In this document: positions 10,775 through 19,406 of the stretch, in pieces
Position numbering within the stretch: the stretch's first letter is position 1
Layout of the letters: the number at the start of each line of letters is the position of its first letter
Source: Neocallimastix lanati (nom. inval.)
Taxonomy: Eukaryota > Neocallimastigomycota > Neocallimastigomycetes > Neocallimastigales > Neocallimastigaceae
Length of the DNA stretch: 23,532 nucleotides
Assembly: GCA_016946835.1 (NCBI GenBank)
Contig: JACVTC010000315.1
Span: 25,001 to 48,532 of the forward strand
Reading direction: 5' to 3'
Program-made: the position numbers and the translations under genes
Notes under the pieces: generated by a model
The model's input: only the letters and a program-made list of their open reading frames with translations
What the model was told of the DNA's origin: nothing
The model's database searches: none

Positions 10775-11560
10775 ATTCAACAATTTCATTTCTAGGTCTT
10801 CCATTATCAATTAATTTGAATTCCATAGTTTTGTATTTTTAATTATTTAAATAATTATTGAAAGATTCTGATGTATTATTTGGTATATGTTCTATATGTT
10901 ATAGTAATTCATATTTTCATAATTTTTTAAAAGAATTTTTTTTTTAAAATATTCTAAAAATTTCAAACATTGGTCATCATTATTTGTTTCATTCCTAATT
11001 TTACAATAAATAACAATTATATATTTATGATTTAATCACTTTATAATAAATATATATATTATTATATTTTATTTCATTATAACATAATTTATTTTTTTTA
11101 AACTTTAATGCTCTTTTATACTGCCAAATATAGTATTTAATATTTATATTTGGAAATATGTTTTCTTCTACATTACGTATGCCTTTTTCAAAATCACAAT
11201 GAAAATATTTTAGAGTAATTATGGTATTATTGCTACACTTATAACATTTCCTAAATAGCTTGTTTTTTGTTTTTCAATATCAAATAAGAAGTAGTATAAA
11301 AACTATTTAAATTTTTAACATATGTTCTAGTAATGAACACTTGATAATTAAATTTAGTTGCGGTATAAAAAAGTACCTTCTGCAAATATATCTTCATTAT
11401 ATTTCATAAATAATTTTGCAAGGAATGGGGAATGAAGGATTATTAAATTAGCTTTTTTTATTGAATATCATAAAATTCTAATTTCTTACAATCTTATAAT
11501 TTTTTGACTCATCAGGAACTCCAACAAACCATGTTAGTCAATCCCCTAACATGTATAATT
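10775..11560 (-). pseudogene. Decayed MULE-type transposase
   Basis: Collinear fragments of a Mutator-like transposase domain are readable on the minus strand across several frames. ANLIILHSPFLAKLF leads into IFAEGTFLY (11363-11389), matching the usual IF.DGTF region. SYLILKNKKQAI follows, then an 82-codon open stretch (11028-11273) containing HCDFEKGIRN (DFEKGIRN at 11172-11195), FPNINIKYYIW and KRALKFKKNKLCYNE. Last comes SESFNNYLNN (10842-10871). In intact relatives the DFE aspartate is catalytic and the IKYCIWHY region carries Cys and His; here the latter reads YYIWQY, so both are lost. Stops and frameshifts separate the blocks, so this is a relic. The edges are approximate. No terminal inverted repeats were identified. 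Confidence 0.7.
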
Positions 11561-11965
11561 TTTGTAAAAAAAAAAATTAAGAGAGGGTTAGCAAAGTAAA
11601 AAAAAAAAAATTTTTGATTTTAGTTAAAATCATTTTTCTCCAAAAAAAAAAAAAAAAAAAAAAAATTTATTTTAAAAAATTTTTAATACTAGTAAATTAT
11701 TAATTCATTAATAATTCGGAATATGTAAAAATTCCTAAAAATTAAAAACTTTTTTTTTTTTTTAAATTTTAATTATGAGGGTTGACCACTATTTTTGTGG
11801 CGCAGATTGAATCAAGAATTTTTCTAACTCTAAAAAAAAAAAAAAAAAAAAATAAAAATAATTTAAATGTAAACAAAACTAAACTTCTAACCTAACATTA
11901 AAAGTTTTTAACAAAAATATTATTATTATTTACTTATTAAAAAAAAAATTGAATTAATTTATCAA

Positions 11966-12113
11966 TTAAACTATTATTTAGCGTTTATTTTTTTTTTTTT
12001 TTAGCTATTTATTATGGGTTATTTAGTTATAAAGCGTTACTATTATAAAAAATAAGTTTCATATAAACTAAAATAACGAATAATAAATAGGACAAAAGAC
12101 TAAAATAGTTTAA
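11966..12113. repeat. ~148 bp foldback (MITE-like) inverted repeat
   Basis: Outer arms TTAAACTATTATTTAG (11966-11981) and CTAAAATAGTTTAA (12100-12113) are complementary apart from a 2-base gap. Inner arms at 12005-12028 and 12066-12090 (~24 bp, CTATTTATTAT...GTTATTT...AGTT) pair with a few mismatches. A T-run sits between the outer and inner blocks on the left, and unlike sequence of about 9 bases on the right. No coding capacity. It could be a non-autonomous DNA transposon remnant or a chance AT palindrome; the two-tier arms favour the former. Confidence 0.55.
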
Positions 12114-12453
12114 TACCTCTCTCTTAGAGTAATACTAAAAAAAAAAAATCTTTATTATCTTTTTAATATAAAATTTTAGTTTTAAACTTAAAAATATAAC
12201 GAAGCACTATTATACTCTTTCAGTTAATAGGAGGATATTATTATTGTTATTGTTGCATGTTAATAGTATACTAGCTAAATAATATATATATATATATATA
12301 TATATTTTTGGCTTTTGTTTTTTGGTTTGGTTTTAGTTTTTTTTGTTGCATCCCTATTATTTTCTTAATTTTTGCTTTTATTGATATCTTTTTAATTTTT
12401 TTTTCCTTTTTTTGATATATTATAAGGAATAATGAAATTATATATATATATAA

Positions 12454-12490
<37 letters not shown>

Positions 12491-13859
12491 TGAAAATTGA
12501 TAAAATTCTAAAATATAATAAAATTTTTTTTTATTAGTCCTATTAATCCATTTTATAATATATATTTAACAATACATATACTTCAAAATTATTTGTTATA
12601 TATAACCTTATAAATATATATTAGTATATAATTATAACTAGCATTTTGAACGTATTTTTATACTATTTTTAGCATTATAAAAAGCACTATTTTTTTTAGC
12701 CTATTTTTAACTCTATATATATGGTAATATTTTAAACCAATTTTTAATACTAATTTATATCTATTTAATACGTTGTAAAAATAATATATTTTCATTTTAC
12801 ACGATGCGCTTTATGTTATAACAAATAAGTTATTTCATGGGTATATTTTATATGTTAAAATAGTTCAAAAAAGAATGTTAAAAAAAAAAAAAAATACAAC
12901 ATATATAATATTGATAATAGTAAATTTAAAATAGTACTATTTTACTTTTACGTATTATCCTATTATAATCGTATTTTTAATTCTTTTTTTTTTTTTTATT
13001 TTAATACCAAATATAATACATAGTTTGAATTTAAATTTTAATATATTTAATAATCAACGATGGGGTTAGAAGTATTTTCATTTTTCTTTTTATAAATTTA
13101 CTATATAATTTAAAAAAAAAAATTTATAAAAGCCACTAATGATTAATTACATTAGATAATCATTTAATTGTTTCCATAATACAGAATATGAATCTGTAGT
13201 ATGGAAGAGTAGTTTATATCATCTATATCTATAAATTCTAAAATAAATGTAGAGTATTATTATTTTTTTTTTAACTTATATATATAGTTAAGATTGAATA
13301 AATTTTATGAAAAAAAAGGATTTTTGATTTATTATAATCAATTCCTTTAAATACTTTTTTTTTTTCTTGTTGCAATATCAAATCAATACACCGTAATATC
13401 ATTATTTAATGAAATATAATTAAAAGAAAAATAAAAATTTTTTATTTTTATATATATATATATATTTTTTTTTATTTTTTTCGTATGAAGATAACAAGCT
13501 TCTTTAATACAATAGTATTTTATGAATAATAGAAAAATATTTAAATAAATTCTTTTATAAATGTTTTTATTTTTTTTTTCATTTATAGAAACATTTAGCT
13601 CATAAGGATGCATAGAAATCAGCCATAAAAAAAAATATGAATATCTTAGAAATAGTATATAATTAATTTTTTTTTTAGTGGAATTTTTTTTAATATAAGC
13701 TTTTATAGGATAGAACCTTCTTTGATGTACTGATTTCTTTTTTCTTTTAATAAGATGAGATGAATCAAGAAACCAATAGCATACTAGTTATTAATTAATT
13801 AAAGACTACCGTCTTTCAAGTATAGTATAAATTTTATTATTATTAGAATTAAGTAAAAA
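12114..13859. other. Gene-free AT-rich region
   Basis: No recognisable gene. A minus-strand open stretch at 13383-13613 is low complexity (Lys/Ile/Tyr-rich) and resembles no family I know. The part nearest 13860 may still be LINE relic, because the decayed reading on the minus strand fades out rather than ending sharply. Confidence 0.4.
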
Positions 13860-13915
13860 GGGGAGGGCATAGTAAAAGGGAGGGTTTTATTGATTAATAT
13901 AAGATTGAAAAACAT

Positions 13916-13954
<39 letters not shown>

Positions 13955-14233
13955 GAAAATTGGAAAATGCAAATAAAGAAAAACTTCCTAACTTTAGATT
14001 AAAAATTAGATTAGAACTGGAAGAAGTAAGAGATCATCGTTGAACGGAATTCCAAGACAAGGTATAACATTGAAACCTTTGGAATAGAGTAACATACCAA
14101 AAAAAAAAAGTAAGATTTTTAAAAAATAAAATAAAAAAAAACAAAAAAAAAAAAAAAAAATAAAAAAAAATAACAATAGAAATAAAAAAGAGATTGAACA
14201 AAAATAAGAGGTTTAATTACCACACTCGCATAT

Positions 14234-14288
<55 letters not shown>

Positions 14289-14900
14289 TTCAAAATGACA
14301 TTTTGCTTTTTGTTAGCCCGTTTAAAGACATGATGAAGAAGTGAAATTATATGTCTTTTTTAACTGGAAGCAATTAGAACAATATTATCTGAAAATAAAC
14401 CTCCACAGCATTTGTTGTTATTTCCAATACTGACACCAAATTTATTCAAATTTATCTAAAAAATATATCGTTAATAAATAAATTAAATGTAATAGGAGAA
14501 AAAAGGTTCACCCTTAAATTCCACAATGAAAGTCAAATTTGTCTGAAAGCATATCAAGAGAAACGAGCACCTTCTTCAGAAGATAAATACAAGTAAAAAG
14601 AGGAAATTAAAACTTTTTATCACGAATACCGAGATGAAACAAATTAGTTAAGACGTTGATAATTAGTAGTACTGAACCATAAGCTTTTTTTTTTAAAAAA
14701 AAAAAATTAAAGAAGGACTAAATATGTTTAAATTCATGTAAAATTCATGTTTTTAAAAATTTCCTTTCGTAAACAAAATTTTTTTCCCTGATAGAATTAG
14801 TAAAAGACTAATAACATATATACTTTATGACTATGAAAAAAAAAATCCAAATTGTTCAAGGTCTAATAGATTTGTTCCAACATGCAATGCAGGGGTTTGA
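13860..14900 (-). pseudogene. Heavily decayed LINE reverse transcriptase with embedded microsatellites
   Basis: Minus-strand fragments appear in the order expected for a LINE RT: LLDLEQFG (14847-14869), INVLTNLFHLGIRDKKF (14611-14664), then LFSPITFNLFINDIFF (~14467-14515). The catalytic region LFSDNIVLIASS (FSDN...ASS at 14363-14395) stands where FADD is expected. KYASVVIKPL (14206-14235), LGIPFNDD (14033-14056), SKVRKF and NMFFN follow. The catalytic FADD now reads FSDN, and there are many stops and frameshifts, so the copy is dead. A ~60 bp (TTTA)n array, an A-rich stretch and a 34-base T-run (13917-13950) interrupt it. The relic may extend to about 15180, where VPFPKK is readable. Possibly the same family as the fragment at 1-664. 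Confidence 0.7.
14230..14290. repeat. TTTA tetranucleotide microsatellite inside the LINE relic
   Basis: About 15 perfect TTTA units. They lie exactly between the LINE fragments NKKQN and KYASVVIKPL, where intact relatives have only a few residues, so the array grew inside former coding sequence. Confidence 0.85.
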
Positions 14901-14941
14901 AACTTTTTTTTTATCAATTATTAAGCTCTCCTTTTGATATA

Positions 14942-14975
<34 letters not shown>

Positions 14976-15302
14976 TTTTTAAAAAAACCTACATTACATT
15001 AATTAGTGAAATTCTGAGATAGCAATTACAATTAGAAAAAAAATCATCTTTTTTTTTTTTTTTTTTTTTTTTTTATTTATTTATTTTATTTTTATTTCAT
15101 ATATATATATATATATATATTTTTTTTTTCTGGAATAAATATAATGGAAGCAAGTATTCCAATTTCTTAGGAAAAGGAACTCTTTTGAAAAAAATTTTTT
15201 TTTTTTTTGCTAAATTGGGATGACTCTTCCTCTCTATATTTTTTTTTAATACTGCATAAAATATTGCTTTGTAAAAAAAAAAAAAAAAAAAAATGAATAT
15301 GA

Positions 15303-15346
<44 letters not shown>

Positions 15347-15389
15347 CCAATTTAACCCTAAAGATAGATACAGGAATCAAACAAAACTG

Positions 15390-15433
<44 letters not shown>
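14901..15433. other. Homopolymer-rich region without a gene
   Basis: Successive long T-runs on the plus strand, including 38 T at 15307-15344 and about 44 T from 15391, with TA dinucleotide runs near 14939-14959 and 15100-15120. Short unique segments between them show no convincing coding match apart from the possible LINE extension noted above. Confidence 0.6.
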
Positions 15434-15434
<1 letters not shown>

Positions 15435-15605
15435 CTAATTTAATTTTTCAATGTAATAATAAAGAGAGTCATATCATACCATACCATACCATACCATACC
15501 ATACCATACCATATCATACCATACTTTTTTTTTTTTCTCCAATCTAATTTTTCAATGTAATAATAAAGAGAGTCATACCATACCATACCATATCATACCA
15601 TACTT
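15434..15605. repeat. Duplicated block carrying an ATACC pentamer array
   Basis: Two copies of a block that begins TTTTTCAATGTAATAATAAA, continues GAGAGTCAT, runs into (ATACC)n and ends in a T-run. The first copy has about 10 pentamers (to 15525), the second about 5-6 (to 15604). ATATC variants occur near the array ends in both. Confidence 0.8.
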
Positions 15606-15840
15606 TTTTTTTTTTTTTTTTTTTTTTTTTACATATATATATATGTCAATAGTTAAAAAAAAAAAACTATGTGATGATTAGGGTTTCGAGGTAAATGGTC
15701 CCTAACCTTACTCTCTTTTCTCCTTTTTCTCCTTTTTCATTAATAATAAAACTCCATGTTAATAAAAAAAAAAAAAAAAAATTTTTTTTTTTTTTATCAT
15801 TTGAACCTGGTATAGAAAAACTAAGAGGTACTCTTTTTAG

Positions 15841-16180
15841 ATTAATAAAATAAAAATAAAAATAAATAAATATTAATAAAATAAAAATATATATTTATTT
15901 TATTCAATAAATAAATATTAATAAAATAAAAATAAAAATAAAAAAAAAAATTATTTTATTCAATAAATATTATATTAATAAAATAAAAATAAAAATAAAT
16001 AAATATTAATAAAATAAAAATATATATTTATTTTATTCAATAAATAAATATTAATAAAATAAAAATAAAAATAAAAAAAAAAATTATTTTATTCAATAAA
16101 TATTATATTAATAAAATAAAAATAAAAATAAATATATTTATTTTATTTAACAAATAAATATTATATTAATAAAATAATAA
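15841..16180. repeat. 133 bp tandem repeat downstream of the tRNA gene
   Basis: Unit 1 (15841-15973) and unit 2 (15974-16106) look virtually identical. A third, shortened and diverged unit runs to about 16180. Each consists of AAAAT/AAATA runs plus two TTTATTTTATTCAATAAATA-type blocks. It ends ~20 bases from the tRNA 3' end. Confidence 0.8.
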
Positions 16181-16187
16181 TAAACAT

Positions 16188-16192
16188 AAAAA
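16188..16192 (-). terminator. RNA polymerase III terminator of the tRNA gene
   Basis: Five T on the minus strand, 11 bases beyond the mature 3' end of the tRNA. This is the first T-run of four or more downstream of the gene. Confidence 0.7.
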
Positions 16193-16202
16193 TATAATCG
16201 AA

Positions 16203-16274
16203 CTCCGCATAGGGGAATCGAACCCCTGCCGCCACGGTGAGAGCGTGGAATCCTAGCCACTGGACCAATGCGGA
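16203..16274 (-). tRNA. tRNA-Glu (anticodon CUC)
   Basis: 72 bases, no intron, no encoded CCA. The acceptor stem is TCCGCAT / ATGCGGA with G73. The anticodon stem CCACG / CGTGG encloses the loop CTCTCAC, so the anticodon is CTC (reads GAG, Glu). The T arm is AGGGG-TTCGATT-CCCCT. The internal promoters are consensus: A box TGGTCCAGTGG and B box GGTTCGATTCC. Its 5' end faces the retrotransposon, whose 5' LTR begins 14 bases upstream. Confidence 0.97.
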
Positions 16275-16784
16275 TAAACAATTTTTTATGATAAGAATGT
16301 ACTAAATAATGCATTCTTAATTAAATCTACGATTTATTTCTAATACATTATGTGTACATTATTATTTTTGTACTTTAATAAATTTTTAAATCCAAAGATC
16401 AAAAATTAAATCAAAAATTATATTAAACTTTATATTTTTATATTAAATCTTATATTAATAGTAATATTTTTATATATTTAAAACTTATATTAGCAATATT
16501 AATAATAAATCTTATTTTTTTTATATTAATAATGAAAATTTATATTAATAATATTTTTATATATTGATAATTAAAAATTTATATATTATATTTTAACTTT
16601 TTATTATAAAATTTTATATCGAAATGTTTTATTTTATATTGAAAAATATTTTATTTTATTAAAAACCTTTATATTAGAATAGTATTTTTATTTTTATTTG
16701 AATATTTTAACAGATTGTAATAAAAATTATAGCCAATTAAATAAATTCTTATTAGTAATATTTTAGATATTTTTAAATAAATAA

Positions 16785-16840
<56 letters not shown>

Positions 16841-17237
16841 TTTTATTAATATTATAAATGTATTTTATTTATATTGTTATAATTAAATTTTATATAATTA
16901 ATTATAAAAATCAATTTAAATTTAATAGTTTTTAAAAAAAAAAAATAAATAAAATGTAATTTAGTGGCAAGAACAACTTTTATGCCTTGAAAAAAAGTAT
17001 AAATAGTTGTAAATTTTGCTACTAATTTTTAAATATCATCAAAAAAAAAATAAATTTGATAAAATAAATTTATAAATAAAAATAATAAATAAATAAATAA
17101 AATTTGTGTTTCTTACTTTATTTTTATTTAATTCTCTAAAACCTTAACATTTATATGGTGGAGATATCGGGGAATTAAATAGAAATAATAGTAAATAACA
17201 TAGATTTTTTTTTTTATTTTTTTTATTTTATATTGAT

Positions 17238-17297
17238 AAACAAGTAAGTCGTTAATCCTTTGATTAACCTATGGCGCTTGTTTGATATATATATAAA
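17238..17297 (+). promoter_or_regulatory. Presumed LTR promoter: interrupted palindrome plus TATA box
   Basis: AAACAAG (17238-17244) pairs with CTTGTTT (17277-17283), and nested inside GTTAATC (17251-17257) pairs with GATTAAC (17262-17268). A TATATATATAAA word follows at once (17286-17297). The sequence becomes noticeably richer in G and C from about 17345, as would fit a transcribed region. Transcription start is not determinable by eye. Confidence 0.4.
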
Positions 17298-17359
17298 AAA
17301 AAATTTTTTTAAATAAGTAAAATTAAGATTCTAAAAAAACAAATTTTGTAAAATTATAA

Positions 17360-17690
17360 CAAGGAGCGGATAGAGCTCATACACAGTGTATTCTCAGATA
17401 GCAACAAATTAACTCTATTCATAGTAGGTTATTGAATAGTAGTTAATTTGGAGATTAATTGGAAAGTAGACGAAGGTATTTGGTTACCGACCCGGTAATA
17501 ATAGTTCAGCCTTCAACGTTTCAACACACGAAGGTGCGGGTACTTTCCAAGCACTGGCGAATAAGGAGCTTACGTCACCGAAGGCGTAAGATTGTTTTTT
17601 TTTATATATATTTTTTTACTTTTCTTTGTGCTAGTTATAAGGCACTTTATTATATAAAGTATCAGACTTTGGCTAACTTCGCCATTTAAA
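17360..17690 (+). other. Cluster of strong potential RNA hairpins in the retrotransposon 5' region
   Basis: In order: ATACAC/GTGTAT (17379-17391). A 17 bp hairpin with one bulged T (17405-17421 with 17433-17450, loop 11). A possible three-way junction closed by GGAAAGTA (17461-17468) and TACTTTCC (17541-17548), enclosing hairpins TTACCG/CGGTAA (17484-17498) and CCTTC/GAAGG (17510-17534). CTTACG/CGTAAG (17569-17590), followed by a run of nine T from 17595. Two further stems are ACTTTA/TAAAGT (17644-17660) and TGGC/GCCA (17670-17684). A short open frame here (17459-17689) starts with TTG and is unlikely to be a gene. Confidence 0.55.
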
Positions 17691-18171
17691 TTTTTTTTTA
17701 TTTTTTTTATTACTGATACTTTATTTGTTTAATAATTCCTGTAAAAGAATCTTAATTTACTTTGAAAATATTGTGTTTTTAGTTAATTTTTATTAATTAA
17801 TAAAAATATTATTGAATACTTTTAAAATTTTTTTTTATTCCGTACATAGATTATCGGATTAAGTTTATCCTACATAGTAATTGGGCTAGTGGGCTCTGAA
17901 CTGCTATATTTTATATTGAATATAGTAATCGTGGCACACGCGTGGCATGACACCATTAGGTAAGCTGCACGTCAGACAGTGTGTACTATCAGATTGTACG
18001 ACAATAAAGATTATTTTTTTTGTATTTAATAATTATAATTAATTAATAATTTTATTAGCTATAACAATACAATATTTATCGTTTAAAAAGAAAATTTTTG
18101 AAAGGTGAAAATAATAAATAAAACTTTGCTTCTAAATTTATTACTACAAATATACTAAATTACAAAATTCA

Positions 18172-18332
18172 AGTGGTCGATAAAGATTTCGAGCTTGAAA
18201 AATATTCTATTAAGTTGTCGATAAAGATTTCGAACTTAAAATTATTCTTAAAAAAGTAGTCGAAAAGAACCTCGTGCTTTATAATTTCTACTAAGTTGTC
18301 GATAAGGATTTCGAGCTTATACTTACTAAAGA
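18172..18332 (+). repeat. Four tandem ~40 bp hairpin repeats in the gag leader
   Basis: Units start at 18173, 18214, 18256 and 18295 (spacing 41, 42, 39). The core is AAGTNGTCGA, 8 bases, then TCGNNCTT. In each, AAGT(N) pairs with (N)NCTT and CGA pairs with TCG around an 8-base loop (TAAAGATT in units 1-2, AAAGAACC in unit 3, TAAGGATT in unit 4). Unit 2 AAGTT pairs with AACTT while unit 3 AAGTA pairs with TGCTT, a compensatory change. The array ends 168 bases before the gag ATG. Likely roles are RNA packaging, dimerisation or priming; none is shown. Confidence 0.65.
18174..18191 (+). other. Candidate primer binding site
   Basis: TGGTCGATAAAGATTTCG begins with the TGG expected opposite a tRNA CCA end, two bases after the proposed LTR end. 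I could not match it to a tRNA 3' end that I recognise, and it lies inside the first hairpin repeat, so a tRNA fragment, self-priming or a different site are all open. Confidence 0.25.
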
Positions 18333-18500
18333 AAGCAAATAAAATTATTATTTTCAAAAATTACTAAGATATATTGTTTTAAAATTTGATTCGATATTAA
18401 ATTACTTGTTAAATTATATTTTTAAAGTTGGACTTTCAAATTTATTCGTATTTAATAACCTCGTTAATTTATAATAAAAAAATTATTAACTAAAAACGAA

Positions 18501-19406
18501 ATGTCTACTAAAAGTACTTTAAGTTTTAAAGAATTAAAGAAAGAATTACGAGACATAGTGAAGCTTAGCAAGGACAATTTAGATATAAAGTCCTGGGCTA
18601 CTGAATTAAAACTTTGGATCAAGATACAAGGTATCACAGATCCGGAAACAATATTTAATGCTTGTTTACTTACCAGCTCTGGTGAAGTACAACGCGTTAT
18701 TGAAGATTTGGGAGAAGATAGTGATGATGAAAGTGATGATTCATCAGATGAAGAAGAAGATGATGAAGAAGAAAATGTTGATGATGATAAATTTCCTTCT
18801 CTTGAAAAAATTATTTCAAGTCTTGAAAATTTTTACGGTATTAAAGAAGACCAAAATTTACTTCTTAAAGAACTTCGTGCAATGCGAATTAAAAGAAACG
18901 AAAAGATTAAAGACTTTAATGTAAGATATAGAACTTTGTACACTAAACTTGATAAAAAGAGAAGAAAGCGCATTGGTGTACTAGATTATATTGATTCTAT
19001 TCAAAATAATTATGAAGCCTGGAAGAAATTATCCCTTAAAGATGATATAAGTATGGAGAAAGCTTTCAAAATTGCCGAGAAAGTAGATAGACTTTCTGTA
19101 AGGAACAATAATATTAATACCTATAATGTTAATAATTCCCAGCATAATCAAAATAATCAAAACAGTACTACTTCAAGACTTTATCCTAAAAGAAGAAACG
19201 AAACTTTCCAAACAAGTCAAACAAATAATAAACTGAAACCTCAAGATATTATAGAAGAATCAACCCAGAAAATGAGAAATTTATCCGTTAAAACTTGCTT
19301 CTTCTGTAAGGAAGAAGGTCATTACTCATACTATTGCCCTCAATTAAATAAGATTATGGAAAAAAATAAAAAAGAAATATATTCCAAAAAGTCTTTAAAC
19401 TTCTAA
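18501..19406 (+). CDS. gag: Gag nucleocapsid/capsid protein of the Ty3/gypsy retrotransposon
   Basis: A 301-residue structural protein that should assemble the virus-like particle and bind the element RNA. Residues 1-70 and 100-200 form a helical capsid-like region with SWATELKLWI near 31-40 and an RT-interacting-type FNVRYRTLYTKL stretch near 139-150, typical of retrotransposon Gag. An unusual acidic block (72-96, almost all Asp, Glu and Ser) splits it. An Asn/Gln-rich linker (~202-225) leads to one CCHC zinc knuckle: Cys266, Cys269, His274, Cys279 (CX2CX4HX4C). The ATG at 18501 follows the hairpin repeat array. The stop at 19404-19406 lies two codons after the slippery heptamer at 19394, so most ribosomes would end here and a fraction would continue into pol. 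Confidence 0.92.
   Translation: MSTKSTLSFKELKKELRDIVKLSKDNLDIKSWATELKLWIKIQGITDPETIFNACLLTSSGEVQRVIEDLGEDSDDESDDSSDEEEDDEEENVDDDKFPSLEKIISSLENFYGIKEDQNLLLKELRAMRIKRNEKIKDFNVRYRTLYTKLDKKRRKRIGVLDYIDSIQNNYEAWKKLSLKDDISMEKAFKIAEKVDRLSVRNNNINTYNVNNSQHNQNNQNSTTSRLYPKRRNETFQTSQTNNKLKPQDIIEESTQKMRNLSVKTCFFCKEEGHYSYYCPQLNKIMEKNKKEIYSKKSLNF

Larger units (their letters stand above)
16289..18171 (+). repeat. 5' LTR (right boundary inferred)
   Basis: The left end is secure: TGATAAGAATG at 16289 is where similarity to the 3' copy starts. The right end is a proposal: TCA at 18169-18171, complementary to the starting TGA, two bases before a TGG that could open a primer binding site. This gives a long LTR of 1883 bp. 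Inside are a run of 52 A (16787-16838), a presumed promoter with TATATATATAAA (17286-17297), a hairpin-rich, less AT-rich stretch (17345-17690) and a second such stretch (17830-18010). If the real LTR is shorter, the latter parts belong to the untranslated leader. Confidence 0.6.

Noticed and set aside
11516-11560. Perfect 8 bp hairpin CATGTTAG / CTAACATG as a transposon end
   Set aside because: No second copy of the motif in the window to act as the opposite terminus; left as a chance inverted repeat.
13383-13613. 76-residue minus-strand open frame
   Set aside because: Lys/Ile/Tyr/Asn-rich low complexity with no recognisable motif; expected by chance in this composition.
15676-15707. TTAGGG ... 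CCCTAA resembling telomere repeat units
   Set aside because: One unit in each orientation only; better described as a short inverted repeat. No telomere array.
17459-17689. 76-residue plus-strand open frame inside the retrotransposon 5' region
   Set aside because: It starts with TTG, is basic without a known motif, and is better explained by the hairpin cluster, which lowers AT content and stop density.
17360-17690. Hammerhead ribozyme or tRNA-like element in the hairpin cluster
   Set aside because: The CTGANGA and GAAA core elements are not found in the right arrangement, and no A/B box pair with a cloverleaf fold is seen.
18172-18332. CRISPR-like regular repeats with ~20 bp spacers
   Set aside because: The window is clearly eukaryotic, the repeats are degenerate, the spacers are AT-rich and related, and no cas genes are present.
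18169-18357. 62-residue minus-strand open frame with repeated EI.IDNL
   Set aside because: The peptide repeat simply translates the four hairpin repeats.
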